From the NCBI RefSeq assembly GCF_050948175.1, contig NW_027490132.1:372001-436000 (forward strand): a DNA stretch of 64,000 bases, read 5' to 3'. The position numbers and the translations under genes are program-made. Below, one piece after another: positions 18,100-32,800 of this stretch (position 1 is the stretch's first letter; each line of letters starts with the position of its first letter). The stretch comes from Xylocopa sonorina. Lineage: Eukaryota; Arthropoda; Insecta; Hymenoptera; Apidae. Below the pieces are notes generated by a model. The model was not told the DNA's origin. It saw only the letters and a program-made list of their open reading frames with translations, and did not search any database.

Positions 18100-21030
18100 A
18101 TTTACATTCATTTGAAGTGTAGACGAGGAATACATAACACTTCGCAAATCATATTATATCTTACCATGAAACATAGAAATGACATGCGATATCGCGTTTC
18201 AAGAATCATAAGAACTCTATTGCTACGATACGTAGACATCTGCAAACACTATTTCCTTCCATGGAAGTGTCGCATTTATATTCATTTGAAGTGTAGACGA
18301 GGAATACATAACACTTCGCAAATCATATTATATCTTACCATGAAACATAGAAATGAGATGCGATATCGCGTTTTAAGAAGCATTAGAACACTATTGCTAC
18401 GATAGGTAGACATTTGCAAACGCTATTTCATTGCAAAGAAGTGTCGCATTTACATTCATTTGAAGTGTAGACGAGGAATACATAACACTTCGCAAATCAT
18501 ACTATATCTTACCATGAAACATAGAAATCAGATGCGATATCGCGTTTTAAGAATCATAAGAACTCTATTGCTACGATACGGAGACATCTGCAAACAATAT
18601 TTCCTTGCATGGAAGTGTCGCATTTACATCCATTTGACGTGTAGACGAGGAATACATGACACTTCGCAAATCATATTATATCTTACCATGTTACATAGAA
18701 ATGAGATGCGATATCACGTTTTAAGAAGCATTAGAAATCTATTGCTACGATACATAGACATCTGCAAACGCTATTTCCTTGCAAGGAAGTGTCGCATTTA
18801 CATTCATTTGAAGTGTAGACGAGCAATACATAACACTTCGCAAACCATATTATACCTTACCATGAAACATAGAAACGAGATGCGATATCGCGTTTTAAGA
18901 ATCATAAGAACTCTATTGCTACGATACGTAGACATGTGCAAACGCTATTTCCTTGCAAGGAAGTGTCGCATTTTCATTTATTTGAAGTGTAGACGAGGAA
19001 TACATAACACTTCGCAAATCATATTATATGTTACCATGAAACATAGAAATGAGATGCGATATCGCGTTTAAAGAAGCAATAGAACTCTATTGCTACGTTA
19101 CGTAGACATCTGCAAACGCTATTTCCTTGCAAGGAGGTGTCGCATTTACATTCGTTTGAAGTGTAGACGAGGAATACATAACACTTCGCAAATCATATTA
19201 TATCTTACCATGAAACATAGAAATGAGATGCGATATCGCGTTTTAAGAATCATAAGTACTCTATTGCTACGATGCGGAGACATCTGCAAACACTATTTCC
19301 TTGCATGGAAGTGTCGCATTTACATTCATTTGACGTGTAGACGAGGAATACGTGACTCTTCGCAAATCATATTATATCTTACCATGAAACATAGAAACGA
19401 GATGCGATATCGCGTTTTAAGAATCATAAGAACTCTATTGCTACGATACGTAGACATCTGCAAACACTATTTCCTTGCATGGAAGTGTCGCATTTACATT
19501 CATTTGAAGTGTAGACGAGGAATACATAACACTTCGCAAATCATATTATATCTTACCACGAGACATAGAAATGAGATGCGATATCGCGTTTTAAGAAGCA
19601 TTAGAACACTATTGCTACGATAGGTAGACATTTGCAAACGCTATTTCCTTGCAAGGAAGTGTCGCATTTACATTCATTTGAAGTGTAGACGAGGAATACA
19701 TAACACTTCGCAAATCATATTATATCTTACCATGAAACATAGAAATGACATGCGATATCGCGTTTCAAGAATCATAAGAACTCTATTGCTACGATACGTA
19801 GACATCTGCAAACACTATTTCCTTGCATGGAAGTGTCGCATTTATATTCATTTGAAGTGTAGACGAGGAATACATAACACTTCGCAAATCATATTATATC
19901 TTACCATGAAACATAGAAATGAGATGCGATATCGCGTTTTAAGAAGCATTAGAACACTATTGCTACGATAGGTAGACATTTGCAAACGCTATTTCATTGC
20001 AAAGAAGTGTCGCATTTACATTCATTTGAAGTGTAGACGAGGAATACATAACACTTCGCAAATCATACTATATCTTACCATGAAACATAGAAATCAGATG
20101 CGATATCGCGTTTTAAGAATCATAAGAACTCTATTGCTACGATACGGAGACATCTGCAAACAATATTTCCTTGCATGGAAGTGTCGCATTTACATCCATT
20201 TGACGTGTAGACGAGGAATACATGACACTTCGCAAATCATATTATATCTTACCATGTTACATAGAAATGAGATGCGATATCACGTTTTAAGAAGCATTAG
20301 AAATCTATTGCTACGATACATAGACATCTGCAAACGCTATTTCCTTGCAAGGAAGTGTCGCATTTACATTCATTTGAAGTGTAGACGAGCAATACATAAC
20401 ACTTCGCAAATCATATTATACCTTACCATGAAACATAGAAACGAGATGCGATATCGCGTTTTAAGAATCATAAGAACTCTATTGCTACGATACGTAGACA
20501 TGTGCAAACGCTATTTCCTTGCAAGGAAGTGTCGCATTTTCATTTATTTGAAGTGTAGACGAGGAATACATAACACTTCGCAAATCATATTATATGTTAC
20601 CATGAAACATAGAAATGAGATGCGATATCGCGTTTAAAGAAGCAATAGAACTCTATTGCTACGTTACGTAGACATCTGCAAACGCTATTTCCTTGCAAGG
20701 AGGTGTCGCATTTACATTCGTTTGAAGTGTAGACGAGGAATACATAACACTTCGCAAATCATATTATATCTTACCATGAAACATAGAAATGAGATGCGAT
20801 ATCGCGTTTTAAGAATCATAAGTACTCTATTGCTACGATGCGGAGACATCTGCAAACACTATTTCCTTGCATGGAAGTGTCGCATTTACATTCATTTGAC
20901 GTGTAGACGAGGAATACGTGACTCTTCGCAAATCATATTATATCTTACCATGAAACATAGAAACGAGATGCGATATCGCGTTTTAAGAATCATAAGAACC
21001 CTATTGCTACGATACGTAGACATCTGCAAA
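18100..21030 (+). repeat. 9-monomer higher-order repeat, two copies (offset 1566 bp)
   Basis: The private variants AATGACATGCG, AATCAGATGCG, CATGTTACATAG and GTTTAAAGAAGC recur in the same order 1566 bp apart (18525 and 20091 for AATCAG). Similarity fails before about 18090 and after about 19460/21026. The AATCAG monomer is also in block 1 at about 2870, so this unit spread on both sides of the retrotransposon. A 522-bp (3-monomer) partial duplication follows, with related frames starting at 20656 and 21178. Confidence 0.8.
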
Positions 21031-23733
21031 CGCTATTTCCTTGCAAGGAAGTGTCGCATTTTCATTTATTTGAAGTGTAGACGAGGAATACATAACACTT
21101 CGCAAATCATATTATATGTTACCATGAAACATAGAAATGAGATGCGATATCGCGTTTAAAGAAGCAATAGAACTCTATTGCTACGATACGTAGACATCTG
21201 CAAACGCTATTTCCTTGCAAGGAGGTGTCGCATTTACATTCGTTTGAAGTGTAGACGAGGAATACATAACACTTCGCAAATCATATTATATCTTACCATG
21301 AAACATAGGAATGAGATGCGATATCGCGTTTTAAGAATCATAAGTACTCTATTGCTACGATACGGAGACATCTGCAAACACTATTTCCTTGCATGGAAGT
21401 GTCGCATTTACATTCATTTGACGTGTAGACGAGGAATACATGACACTTCGCAAATCATATTATATCTTACCATGAAACATAGAAATGAGATGCGATATCG
21501 CGTTTTAAGAAGTATTAGAACTCTATTGCTACGATACGTAGACATCTGCAAACGCTATTTCCTTGCATGGAAGTGTCGCATTTACATTCATTTGACGTGT
21601 AGACGAGGAATACATGACACTTCGCAAATCATATTATATCTTACCATGAAACATAGAAATGAAATGCGATATCACGTTTCAAGAAGCATTAGAAATCTAT
21701 TGCTACGATACATAGACATCTGCAAACGTTATTTCCTTGCAAGGAAGTGTCGCATTTACATTCATTTTAAGTGTAGACGAGGAATAAATAACACTTGGCA
21801 AATCATATTATACCTTACCATGAAACGTAGAAATGAGATGCGATATCGTGTTTTAAGAATCATAAGAACTCTATTGCTACGATACGTAGACATCTGCAAA
21901 CGCTATTTCCTTGCAAGGAAGTGTCGCATTTACATTCATTTTAAGTGTAGACGAGGAATAAATAACACTTGGCAAATCATATTATATCTTACCATGAAAC
22001 ATAGAAATGAGATGCGATATCGCGTTTTAAGAAGCATTAGAACTCTATTGCTACGATAGGTAGACGTTTGCAAACGCTATTTCCTTGCAAGGAAGTGTCG
22101 CATTTACATTCATTTGAAGTGTAGACGAGGAATACATAACACTTCGCTAATCATATTATATCTTACCATGAAACATAGAAATGAGATGCGATATCGCGTT
22201 TTAAGAAGCAATAGAGCTCTATTGCTACGATACGTAGACATCTGCAAACGCTATTTGCTTGCAAGGAAGTGTCGCATTTACATTCATTTGAAGTGTGGAC
22301 GAGGAATACATGACACTTCGCAAATCATATTATATCTTACCATGAAACATAGAAATGAGATGCGATATCGCGTATTAAGAATCATAAGAACTCTATTGCT
22401 ACGGTACGTAGACATCTGCAAACGTTATTTCCCTGCAAGGAAGTGTCGCATTTGCATTCATTTGATGTGTAGACGAGGAATACATGACACTTCGCAAATC
22501 ATATTATATCTTACCATGAAACATAGAAATGAGATGCGATATCGCGTTTTAAGAAGCAATAGAGCTCTATTGCTACGATACGTAGACATCTGCAAACGCT
22601 ATTTCCTTGCAAGGAAGTGTCGCATTTACATTCATTTGAAGTGTAGACGAGGAATACATGACACTTCGCATATCATATTATATCTTACCATGAAACATAG
22701 AAATGAGATGCGATATCGCGTTTTAAGAAGCATTAGAACTCTATTGCTACGATACGTAGACATCTGCAAACGCTATTTCCTTGCATGGAAGTGTCGCATT
22801 TACATTCATTTGACGTGTAGACGAGGAATACATGACACTTCGCAAATCATATTATATCTTACCATGAAACATAGAAATGAGATGCGATATCACGTTTTAA
22901 GAAGCATTAGAAATCTATTGCTACGATACATAGACATCTGCAAACGTTATTTCCTTGCAAGGAAGTGTCGCATTTACATTCATTTGAAGTGTAGACGAGG
23001 AATACATAACACTTCGCAAATCATATTATACCTTACCATGAAACATAGAAATGAGATGCGATATCGCGTTTTAAGAAGCATTAGAACATTATTGCTACGA
23101 TACCTAGACATCTGCAGACGTTATTTCCTAGCAAGGAAGTGTCGCATTTACATTCATTTGAAGTGTAGACGAGGAATACATGACACTTCGCAAATCATAT
23201 TATATCTTACCATGAAACATAGAAATGAGATGCGACATCGCGTTCTAAGAATCATAAGAACTCTATTGCTACGATACGTAGACATCTGCAAACGCTATTT
23301 CCTTGGAAGGAAGTGTCGCATTTACATTCATTTGAAGTGTAGACGAGGAATACATGACACTTCGCAATGAATATTATATCTTATCATGAAACATAGATAT
23401 GAGATGCAATATCTCGTTTTAAGAAGCATTTGAACTCTATTGCTTCGATACGTAGACATCTTCAGACGTTATTTCCTAGCAAGGAAGTGTCGCATTTACA
23501 TTCATTTGAAGTGTAGACGAGGAATACATAACACTTCGCAAATCATATTACATCTTACCATGAAATATAGAAATGAGATGCGATATCGCGTTTTAAGAAG
23601 CATTAGAACTCTATTGCTACGATAGGTAGACGTTTGCAAACGCTATTTCCTAGCAAGGAAGTGTCGGATTTACATTCATTGGAAGTGTAGACGAGGAATA
23701 CATAACACTTCGCAAATCATATTATATCTTACC

Positions 23734-24680
23734 ATGAAACATAGAAATGAGATGCGATATCGCGTTTTAAGAATCATAAGAACTCTATTGCTACGATACG
23801 TAGACATCTGCAAACGCTATTTCCTAGCAAGGAAGTGTCGCATTTACATTCATTTGAAGTGTAGACGAGGAATACATAACACTTCGCAAATCATATTATA
23901 CCTTACCATGAAACATAGAAACGAGATGCGATATCGCGTTTTAAGTATCATAAGAACTCTATTGCTACGATACGTAGACATCTGCAAACGCTATTTCCTT
24001 GCAAGGAAGTGTCGCATTTACATTCATTTGAAGTGTAGACGAGGAATACATAACACCTCGCAAATCATATTATATCTTACCATGAAACATAGAAGTGAGA
24101 TGCGATATCACGTTTTAAGAAGCATTAGAAATCTATTGCTACGATACGTAGACATCTGCAAACGCTATTTCCTTGCAAGGAAGTGTCGCATTTACATTCA
24201 TTTGAAGTGTAGACGAGGAATACATAACACTTCGCAAATCATATTATATCTTACCATGAAACATAGAAATGAGATGCGATATCGCGTTTTAAGAATCATA
24301 AGAACTCTATTGCTACGAGACGTACACATCTGCAAACGCTATTTCCTAGCAAGGAAGTGTCGCATTTACATTCATTTGAAGTGTAGACGAGGAATACATA
24401 ACGCTTCGCAAATCATATTATACCTTACCATGAAACATAGAAATGAGATGCGATATCGCGTTTTAAGAATCATAAGAACTCTATTGCTACGATACGTAGA
24501 CATCTGCAAACGCTAATTCCTTGCAAGGAAGTGTCGCATTTACATTTGAAGTGTAGACGAGGGATACATAACACATCGCAAATCATATTATATCTTACCA
24601 TGAAACATAGAAATGAGATGCGATATCGCGTTTTAAGAATCATAAGAACTCTATTGCTACGAGACGTAGACATCTGCAAA
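23734..24680 (+). repeat. Long-range copy of the start of block 1
   Basis: This segment repeats the variant order of about 1120-2066: AAGTATCATAAG, AGAAGTGAGATGCGATATCAC, GAGACGTACACATC, then the same 4-bp deletion giving TTACATTTGAAG (about 1932 and 24544). The shared deletion shows common descent over a spacing of 22.6 kb, of which about 9 kb is the inserted element. Confidence 0.75.
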
Positions 24681-26735
24681 CGCTATTTCCTTGCAAGGAA
24701 GTGTCGCATTTACATTCATTTGAAGTGTGGACGAGGAATACATAACACCTCGCAAATCATATTATATCTTACCATGAAACATAGAAATGAGATGCGATAT
24801 CGCATTTTAAGAAGCAATAGAACTCTATTGCTACGATACGTAGACATCTGCAAACGCTATTTCCTTGCAAGGAAATGTCGCATTTACATTCACTTGATGT
24901 GTAGACGAGGAATACATAACACTTCGCAAATCATATTATATCTTACCATGAAACATAGAAATGAGATGCGACATCGCGTTCTAAGAATCATTGGAACACT
25001 ACCGCTACGATAGGTAGACATTTGCAAACGCTATTTCCTTGCAAGGAAGTGTCGCATTTACATTCATTTGAAGTGTAGACGAGGAATACATGACACTTCG
25101 CAAATCATATTATATCTTACCATGAAACATAGAAATGAGATGCGATATCGTGTTTTAAGAATCATAAGAACTCTATTGCTACGATACGTAGACATCTGCA
25201 AACGCTATTTCCTTGCAAGGAAGTGTCGCATTTACATTCATTTGAAGTGTAGACGAGGAATACATAACACTTCGCAAATCATATTATATCTTACCATGAA
25301 ACATAGAAATGAGATGCGATATCGCGTTTTAAGAAGCATTAGAACTCTATTGCTACGATACCTAGACATCTGCAGACGCTATTTCCTAGCAAGGAAGTGT
25401 CGCATTTACATTCATTTGAATCGTAGACGAGGAATGCATAACACTTCGCAATGAATATTATATCTTATCATGAAACATATATATGAGATGCTATATCTCG
25501 TTTTAAGAAGCATTTGAACTCTATTGCTTCGATACGTAGACATCTGCAGACGTTATGTCCTAGCAAGGAAGTGTCGCATTTACATTCATTTGAAGTGTAG
25601 ACGAGGAATACATAACACTTCGCAAATCATAGTATATCTTACCATGAAACATAGAAATGAGATGCGATATCGCGTTTTAAGAATCATAAGAACTCTATTG
25701 CTACGATACGTAGACATCTGCAAACGCTATTTCCTTGCAAGGAAGTGTCGCATTTACATTCATTTGAAGTGTAGACGAGGGATACATAACACATCGCAAA
25801 TCATATTATATCTTACCATGAAACATAGAAATGAGATGCGATATCACGTTTTAAGAAGCATTAGAAATCTATTGCTACGATACGTAGACATCTGCAAACG
25901 CTATTTCCTTGCAAGGAAGTGTCGCATTTACATTCATTTGAAGTGTAGACGAGGAATACATAACACTTCGCAAATCATATTATATCTTACCATGAAACAT
26001 AGAAATGAGATGCGATATCGCATTTTAAGAAGCAATAGAACTCTATTGCTACGATACGTAGACATCTGCAAACGCTATTCCCTAGCGAGGAAGTGTCGCA
26101 TTTACATTTATTTGAAGTGTAGACGACGGATACATAACACTTCGCAAATCATATTATACCTTACCATGAAACAGAAATGAGATGCGATATCGCGTTTTAA
26201 GTATCATAAGTACTCTATTGCTACGATACGTAGACATCTGCAAACGCTATTTCCTAGCAAGGAAGTGTCGCATTTACATTCATTTGAAGTGTGGACGAGG
26301 AATACATAACACCTCGCAAATCATATTATATCTTACCATGAAACATAGAAATGAGATGCGATATCGCATTTTAAGAAGCAATAGAACTCTATTGCTACGA
26401 TACGTAGACATCTGCAAACGCTATTCCCTAGCGAGGAAGTGTCGCATTTACATTTATTTGAAGTGTAGACGACGAATACATAACACTTCGCAAATCATAT
26501 TATACCTTACCATGAAACATAGAAATGAGATGCGATATCGCGTTTTAAGTATCATAAGAACTCTATTGCTACGATACGTAGACATCTGCAAACGCTATTT
26601 CCTTGCAAGGAAGTGTCGCATTTACATTCATTTGAAGTGTGGACGAGGAATACATAACACCTCGCAAATCATATTATATCTTACCATGAAACATAGAAAT
26701 GAGATGCGATATCGCATTTTAAGAAGCAATAGAAC

Positions 26736-28475
26736 TCTATTGCTACGATACGTAGACATCTGCAAACGCTATTCCCTAGCGAGGAAGTGTCGCATTTACA
26801 TTTATTTGAAGTGTAGACGACGGATACATAACACTTCGCAAATCATATTATACCTTATCATGAAACATAGAAATGAGATGCGATATCGCGTTTTAAGAAT
26901 CATAAGAACTCTATTGCTACGATACGTAGACATCTGCAAACGCTATTTCCTTGCAAGGAAGTTTCGCATTTACATTCATTTGAAGTGTAGACGAGGAATA
27001 CATAACACTTCGCAAGTCATATTATACCTTACCATGAAACATAGAAATGAGAAGCGATATCGCGTTTTAAGAATCATAAGAACTCTATTGCTACGATACG
27101 TAGACATCTGCAAACGCTATTTCCTTGCAAGGAAGTGTCGCATTTACATTCATTTGAAGTGTAGACGAGGGATACATAACACATCGCAAATCATATTATA
27201 TCTTACCATGAAACATAGAAATGAGATGCGATATCACGCTTTATGAAGCATTAGAAATCTATTGCTACGATACGTAGACATCTGCAAACGCTATTTCCTT
27301 GCAAGGAAGTGTCGCATTTACATTCATTTGAAGTGTAGACGAGGAATACATGACACTTCGCAAATCATATTATATCTTACCATGAAACATAGAAATGAGA
27401 TGCGATATCGCGTTTTAAGAATCATAAGAACTCTACTGCTACGATACCTAGACATCTGCAGACGCTATTTCCTAGCAAGGAAGTGTCGCATTTACATTCA
27501 TTTGAATCGTAGACGAGGAATGCATAACACTTCGCAATGAATATTATATCTTATCATGAAACGTAGATATGAGATGCAATATCTCGTTTTAAGAAGCATT
27601 TGAACTCTATTGCTACGATACGTAGACATCTGCAAACGCTATTCCCTAGCGAGGAAGTGTCGCATTTACATTTATTTGAAGTGTAGACGACGGATACATA
27701 ACACTTCGCAAATCATATTATACCTTATCATGAAACATAGAAATGAGATGCGTTATCGCGTTTTAAGAATCATAAGAACTCTATTGCTACGATACGTAGA
27801 CATCTGCAAACGCTATTTCCTTGCAAGGAAGTTTCGCATTTACATTCATTTGAAGTGTAGACGAGGAATACATAACACTTCGCAAGTCATATTATACCTT
27901 ACCATGAAACATAGAAATGAGAAGCGATATCGCGTTTTAAGAATCATAAGAACTCTATTGCTACGATACGTAGACATCTGCAAACGCTATTTCCTTGCAA
28001 GGAAGTGTAGCATTTACATTCATTTGAAGTGTAGACGAGGGATACATAACACATCGCAAATCATATTATATCTTACCATGAAACATAGAAATGAGATGCG
28101 ATATCACGCTTTATGAAGCATTAGAAATCTATTGCTACGATACGTAGACATCTGCAAACGCTATTTCCTTGCAAGGAAGTGTCGCATTTACATTCATTTG
28201 AAGTGTAGACGAGGAATACATGACACTTCGCAAATCATATTATATCTTACCATGAAACATAGAAATGAGATGCGATATCGCGTTTTAAGAATCATAAGAA
28301 CTCTACTGCTACGATACCTGGACATCTGCAGACGCTATTTCCTAGCAAGGAAGTGTCGCATTTACATTCATTTGAATCGTAGACGAGGAATGCATAACAC
28401 TTCGCAATGAATATTATATCTTATCATGAAACGTAGATATGAGATGCAATATCTCGTTTTAAGAAGCATTTGAAC
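26736..28475 (+). repeat. 5-monomer tandem duplication (2 x 870 bp)
   Basis: Two adjacent 870-bp copies, 26736-27605 and 27606-28475, share GCAAGTCATATT, GAGAAGCGATATC, ATCACGCTTTATGAAGC and the CAATGAATATT stop variant at identical offsets. Only a few substitutions separate them (CCTAGACATC versus CCTGGACATC near 28319), so the duplication is recent. Confidence 0.85.
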
Positions 28476-29820
28476 TCTATTGCTACGAGACGTAGACATC
28501 TGCAAACGCTATTTGCTTGCAAGGAAGTGTCGCATTTACATTCATTTGAAGTGTAGACGAGGAATACATAACACTTCGCAAATCATATTATATCTTACCA
28601 TGAAACATAGAAATGAGATGCGATTTCGCGTTTTGAGAAGCATTAGAACTCTATTGCTACGATACCTAGACATCTACAGACGCTATTTCCTAGCAAGGAA
28701 GTGTCGGATTTACATTCATTTGAAGTGTAGACGAGGAATACATAACACTTCGCAAATCATATTATATCTTACCATGAAATATAGAAATGAGATGCGATAT
28801 CGCGTTTTAAGAAGCATTAGAACTCTATTGCTACGATAGGTAGACGTTTGCAAACGCTATTTCCTAGCAAGGAAGTGTCGCATTTACATTCATTTGAAGT
28901 GTAGACGAGGAATACATAACACTTCGCAAATCATATTATACCTTACCATGAAACATAGAAATGAGATGCGATATCGCGTTTTAAGTATCATAAGAACTCT
29001 GTTGCTACGATACGTAGACATCTGCAAACGCTATTTCCTTGCAAGGAAGTGTCGCATTTACATTCATTTGAAGTGTAGACGAGGAATACATAACACCTCG
29101 CAAATCATATTATATCTTACCATGAAACATAGAAGTGAGATGCGATATCACGTTTTAAGAAGCATTAGAAATCTATTGCTACGATACGTAGACATCTGCA
29201 AACGCTATTTCCTTGCAAGGAAGTGTCGCATTTACATTCATTTGAAGTGTAGACGAGGAATACATAACACTTCGCAAATCATATTATATCTTACCATGAA
29301 ACATAGAAATGAGATGCGATATCACGTTTTAAGAAGCATTAGAAATCTATTGCTACGATACGTAGACATCTGCAAACGCTATTTCCTTGCAAGGAAGTGT
29401 CGCATTTACATTCATTTGAAGTGTAGACGAGGAATACATAACACTTCGCAAATCATATTATATCTTACCATGAAACATAGAAATGAGATGCGATATCGCG
29501 TTTTAAGAATCATAAGAACTCTATTGCTACGAGACGTAGACATCTGCAAACGCTCTTTCCTTGCAAGGAAGTGTCGCATTTACATTCATTTGAAGTGTAG
29601 ACGAGGAATACATAACACCTCGCAAATCATATTATATCTTACCATGAAACATAGAAATGAGATGCGATATCGCATTTTAAGAAGCAATAGAACTCTATTG
29701 CTACGATACGTAGACATCTGCAAACGCTATTCCCTAGCGAGGAAGTGTCGCATTTACATTTATTTGAAGTGTAGACGACGGATACATAACACTTCGCAAA
29801 TCATATTATACCTTACCATG

Positions 29821-32800
29821 AAACAGAAGTGAGATGCGATATCGCGTTTTAAGTATCATAAGAACTCTATTGCTACGATACGTAGACATCTGCAAACGCT
29901 ATTTCCTTGCAAGGAAGTGTCGCATTTACATTCATTTGAAGTGTGGACGAGGAATACATAACACCTCGCAAATCATATTATATCTTACCATGAAACATAG
30001 AAATGAGATGCGATATCGCATTTTAAAAAGCAATAGAACTCTATTGCTACGATACGTAGACATCTGCAAACGCTATTCCCTAGCGAGGAAGTGTCGCATT
30101 TACATTTATTTGAAGTGTAGACGACGGATACATAACACTTCGCAAATCATATTATACCTTATCATGAAACATAGAAATGAGATGCGATATCGCGTTTTAA
30201 GAATCATAAGAACTCTATTGCTACGATACGTAGATATCTGCAAACGCTATTTCCTTGCAAGGAAGCGTCGCATTTACATTCAATTGAAGTGTAGACGAGG
30301 AATACATAACACTTCGCAAATCATATCATATCTTACCATGAAACATAGAAATGAGATGCGATATCGCGTTTTAAGAATCATAAGAACTCTATTGCTACGA
30401 GACATAGACATCTGCAAACGCTATTTCCTTGCAAGGAAGTGTCGCATTAACATTCATTTGAAGTGTAGACGAGGAATACATAACACCTCGCAAATCATAT
30501 TATATCTTACCATGAAACATAGAAATGAGATGCGATATCGCGTTTTAAGAAGCAATAGAACTCTATTGCTACGATACGTAGACATCTGCAAACGCTATTC
30601 CCTAGCGAGGAAGTGTCGCATTTACATTTATTTGAAGTGTAGACGACGGATACATAACACTTCGCAAATCATATTATACCTTGTCATGAAACATAGAAAT
30701 GAGATGCGATATCGCGTTTTAAGAATCATAAGAACTCTATTGCTACGATACGTAGACATCTGCAAACGCTATTTCCTTGCAAGGAAATGTCGCATTTACA
30801 TTCATTTGATGTGTAGACGAGGAATACATAACACTTCGCAAATCATATTATATCTTACCATGAAACATAGAAATGAGATGCGACATCGCGTTCTAAGAAT
30901 CATTGGAACACTACCGCTACGATAGGTAGACATTTGCAAACGCTATTTCCTTGCAAGGAAGTGTCGCATTTACATTCATTTGAAGTGTAGACGAGGAATA
31001 CATGACACTTCGCAAATCATATTATATCTTACCATGAAACATAGAAATGAGATGCGATATCGCGTTTTAAGAATCAGAAGAACTCTATTGCTACGATACG
31101 TAGACATCTGCAAACGCTATTTCCTTGCAAGGAAGTTTCGCATTTACATTCATTTTAAGTGTAGACGAGGAATACATAACACTTGGCAAATCATATTATA
31201 TCTTACCATGAAACATAGAAATGAGATGCGATATCGCGTTATAAGAATCATAAGAACTCTATTGCTACGATACGTAGACATCTGCAAACGCTACTCCCTA
31301 GCGAGGAAGTGTCGCATTTACATTTATTTGAAGTGTAGACGACGGATACATAACACTTCGCAAATCATATTATACCTTACCATGAAACATAGAAATGAGA
31401 TGCGATATCGCGTTTTAAGTATCATAAGAACTCTATTGCTACGATACGTAGACATCTGCAAACGCTATTTCCTTGCAAAGAAGTGTCGCATTTTCATTCA
31501 TTTGAAGTGTGGACGAGGAATACATAACACCTCGCAAATCATATTATATCTTACCATGAAACATAGAAATGAGATGCGATATCGCATTTTAAGAAGCAAT
31601 AGAACTCTATTGCTACGAGACGTAGACATCTGCAAACGCTCTTTCCTTGCAAGGAAGTGTCGCATTTACATTCATTTGAAGTGTAGACGAGGAATACATA
31701 ACACCTCGCAAATCATATTATATCTTACCATGAAACATAGAAATGAGATGCGATATCGCATTTTAAGAAGCAATAGAACTCTATTGCTACGATACGTAGA
31801 CATCTGCAAACGCTATTCCCTAGCGAGGAAGTGTCGCATTTACATTTATTTGAAGTGTAGACGACGGATACATAACACTTCGCAAATCATATTATACCTT
31901 ACCATGAAACAGAAATGAGATGCGATATCGCGTTTTAAGTATCATAAGAACTCTATTGCTACGATACGTAGACATCTGCAAACGCTATTTCCTTGCAAGG
32001 AAGTGTCGCATTTACATTCATTTGAAGTGTGGACGAGGAATACATAACACCTCGCAAATCATATTATATCTTACCATGAAACATAGAAATGAGATGCGAT
32101 ATCGCATTTTAAAAAGCAATAGAACTCTATTGCTACGATACGTAGACATCTGCAAACGCTATTCCCTAGCGAGGAAGTGTCGCATTTACATTTATTTGAA
32201 GTGTAGACGACGGATACATAACACTTCGCAAATCATATTATACCTTATCATGAAACATAGAAATGAGATGCGATATCGCGTTTTAAGAATCATAAGAACT
32301 CTATTGCTACGATACGTAGATATCTGCAAACGCTATTTCCTTGCAAGGAAGCGTCGCATTTACATTCAATTGAAGTGTAGACGAGGAATACATAACACTT
32401 CGCAAATCATATCATATCTTACCATGAAACATAGAAATGAGATGCGATATCGCGTTTTAAGAATCATAAGAACTCTATTGCTACGAGACGTAGACATCTG
32501 CAAACGCTCTTTCCTTGCAAGGAAGTGTCGCATTTACATTCATTTGAAGTGTAGACGAGGAATACATAACACTTCGCAAATCATATTATATCTTACCATG
32601 AAACATAGAAATGAGATGCGATATCGCGTTTTAAGAATCATAAGAACTCTATTGCTACGAGACGTAGACATCTGCAAACGCTCTTTCCTTGCAAGGAAGT
32701 GTCGCATTTACATTCATTTGAAGTGTAGACGAGGAATACATAACACCTCGCAAATCATATTATATCTTACCATGAAACATAGAAATGAGATGCGATATCG

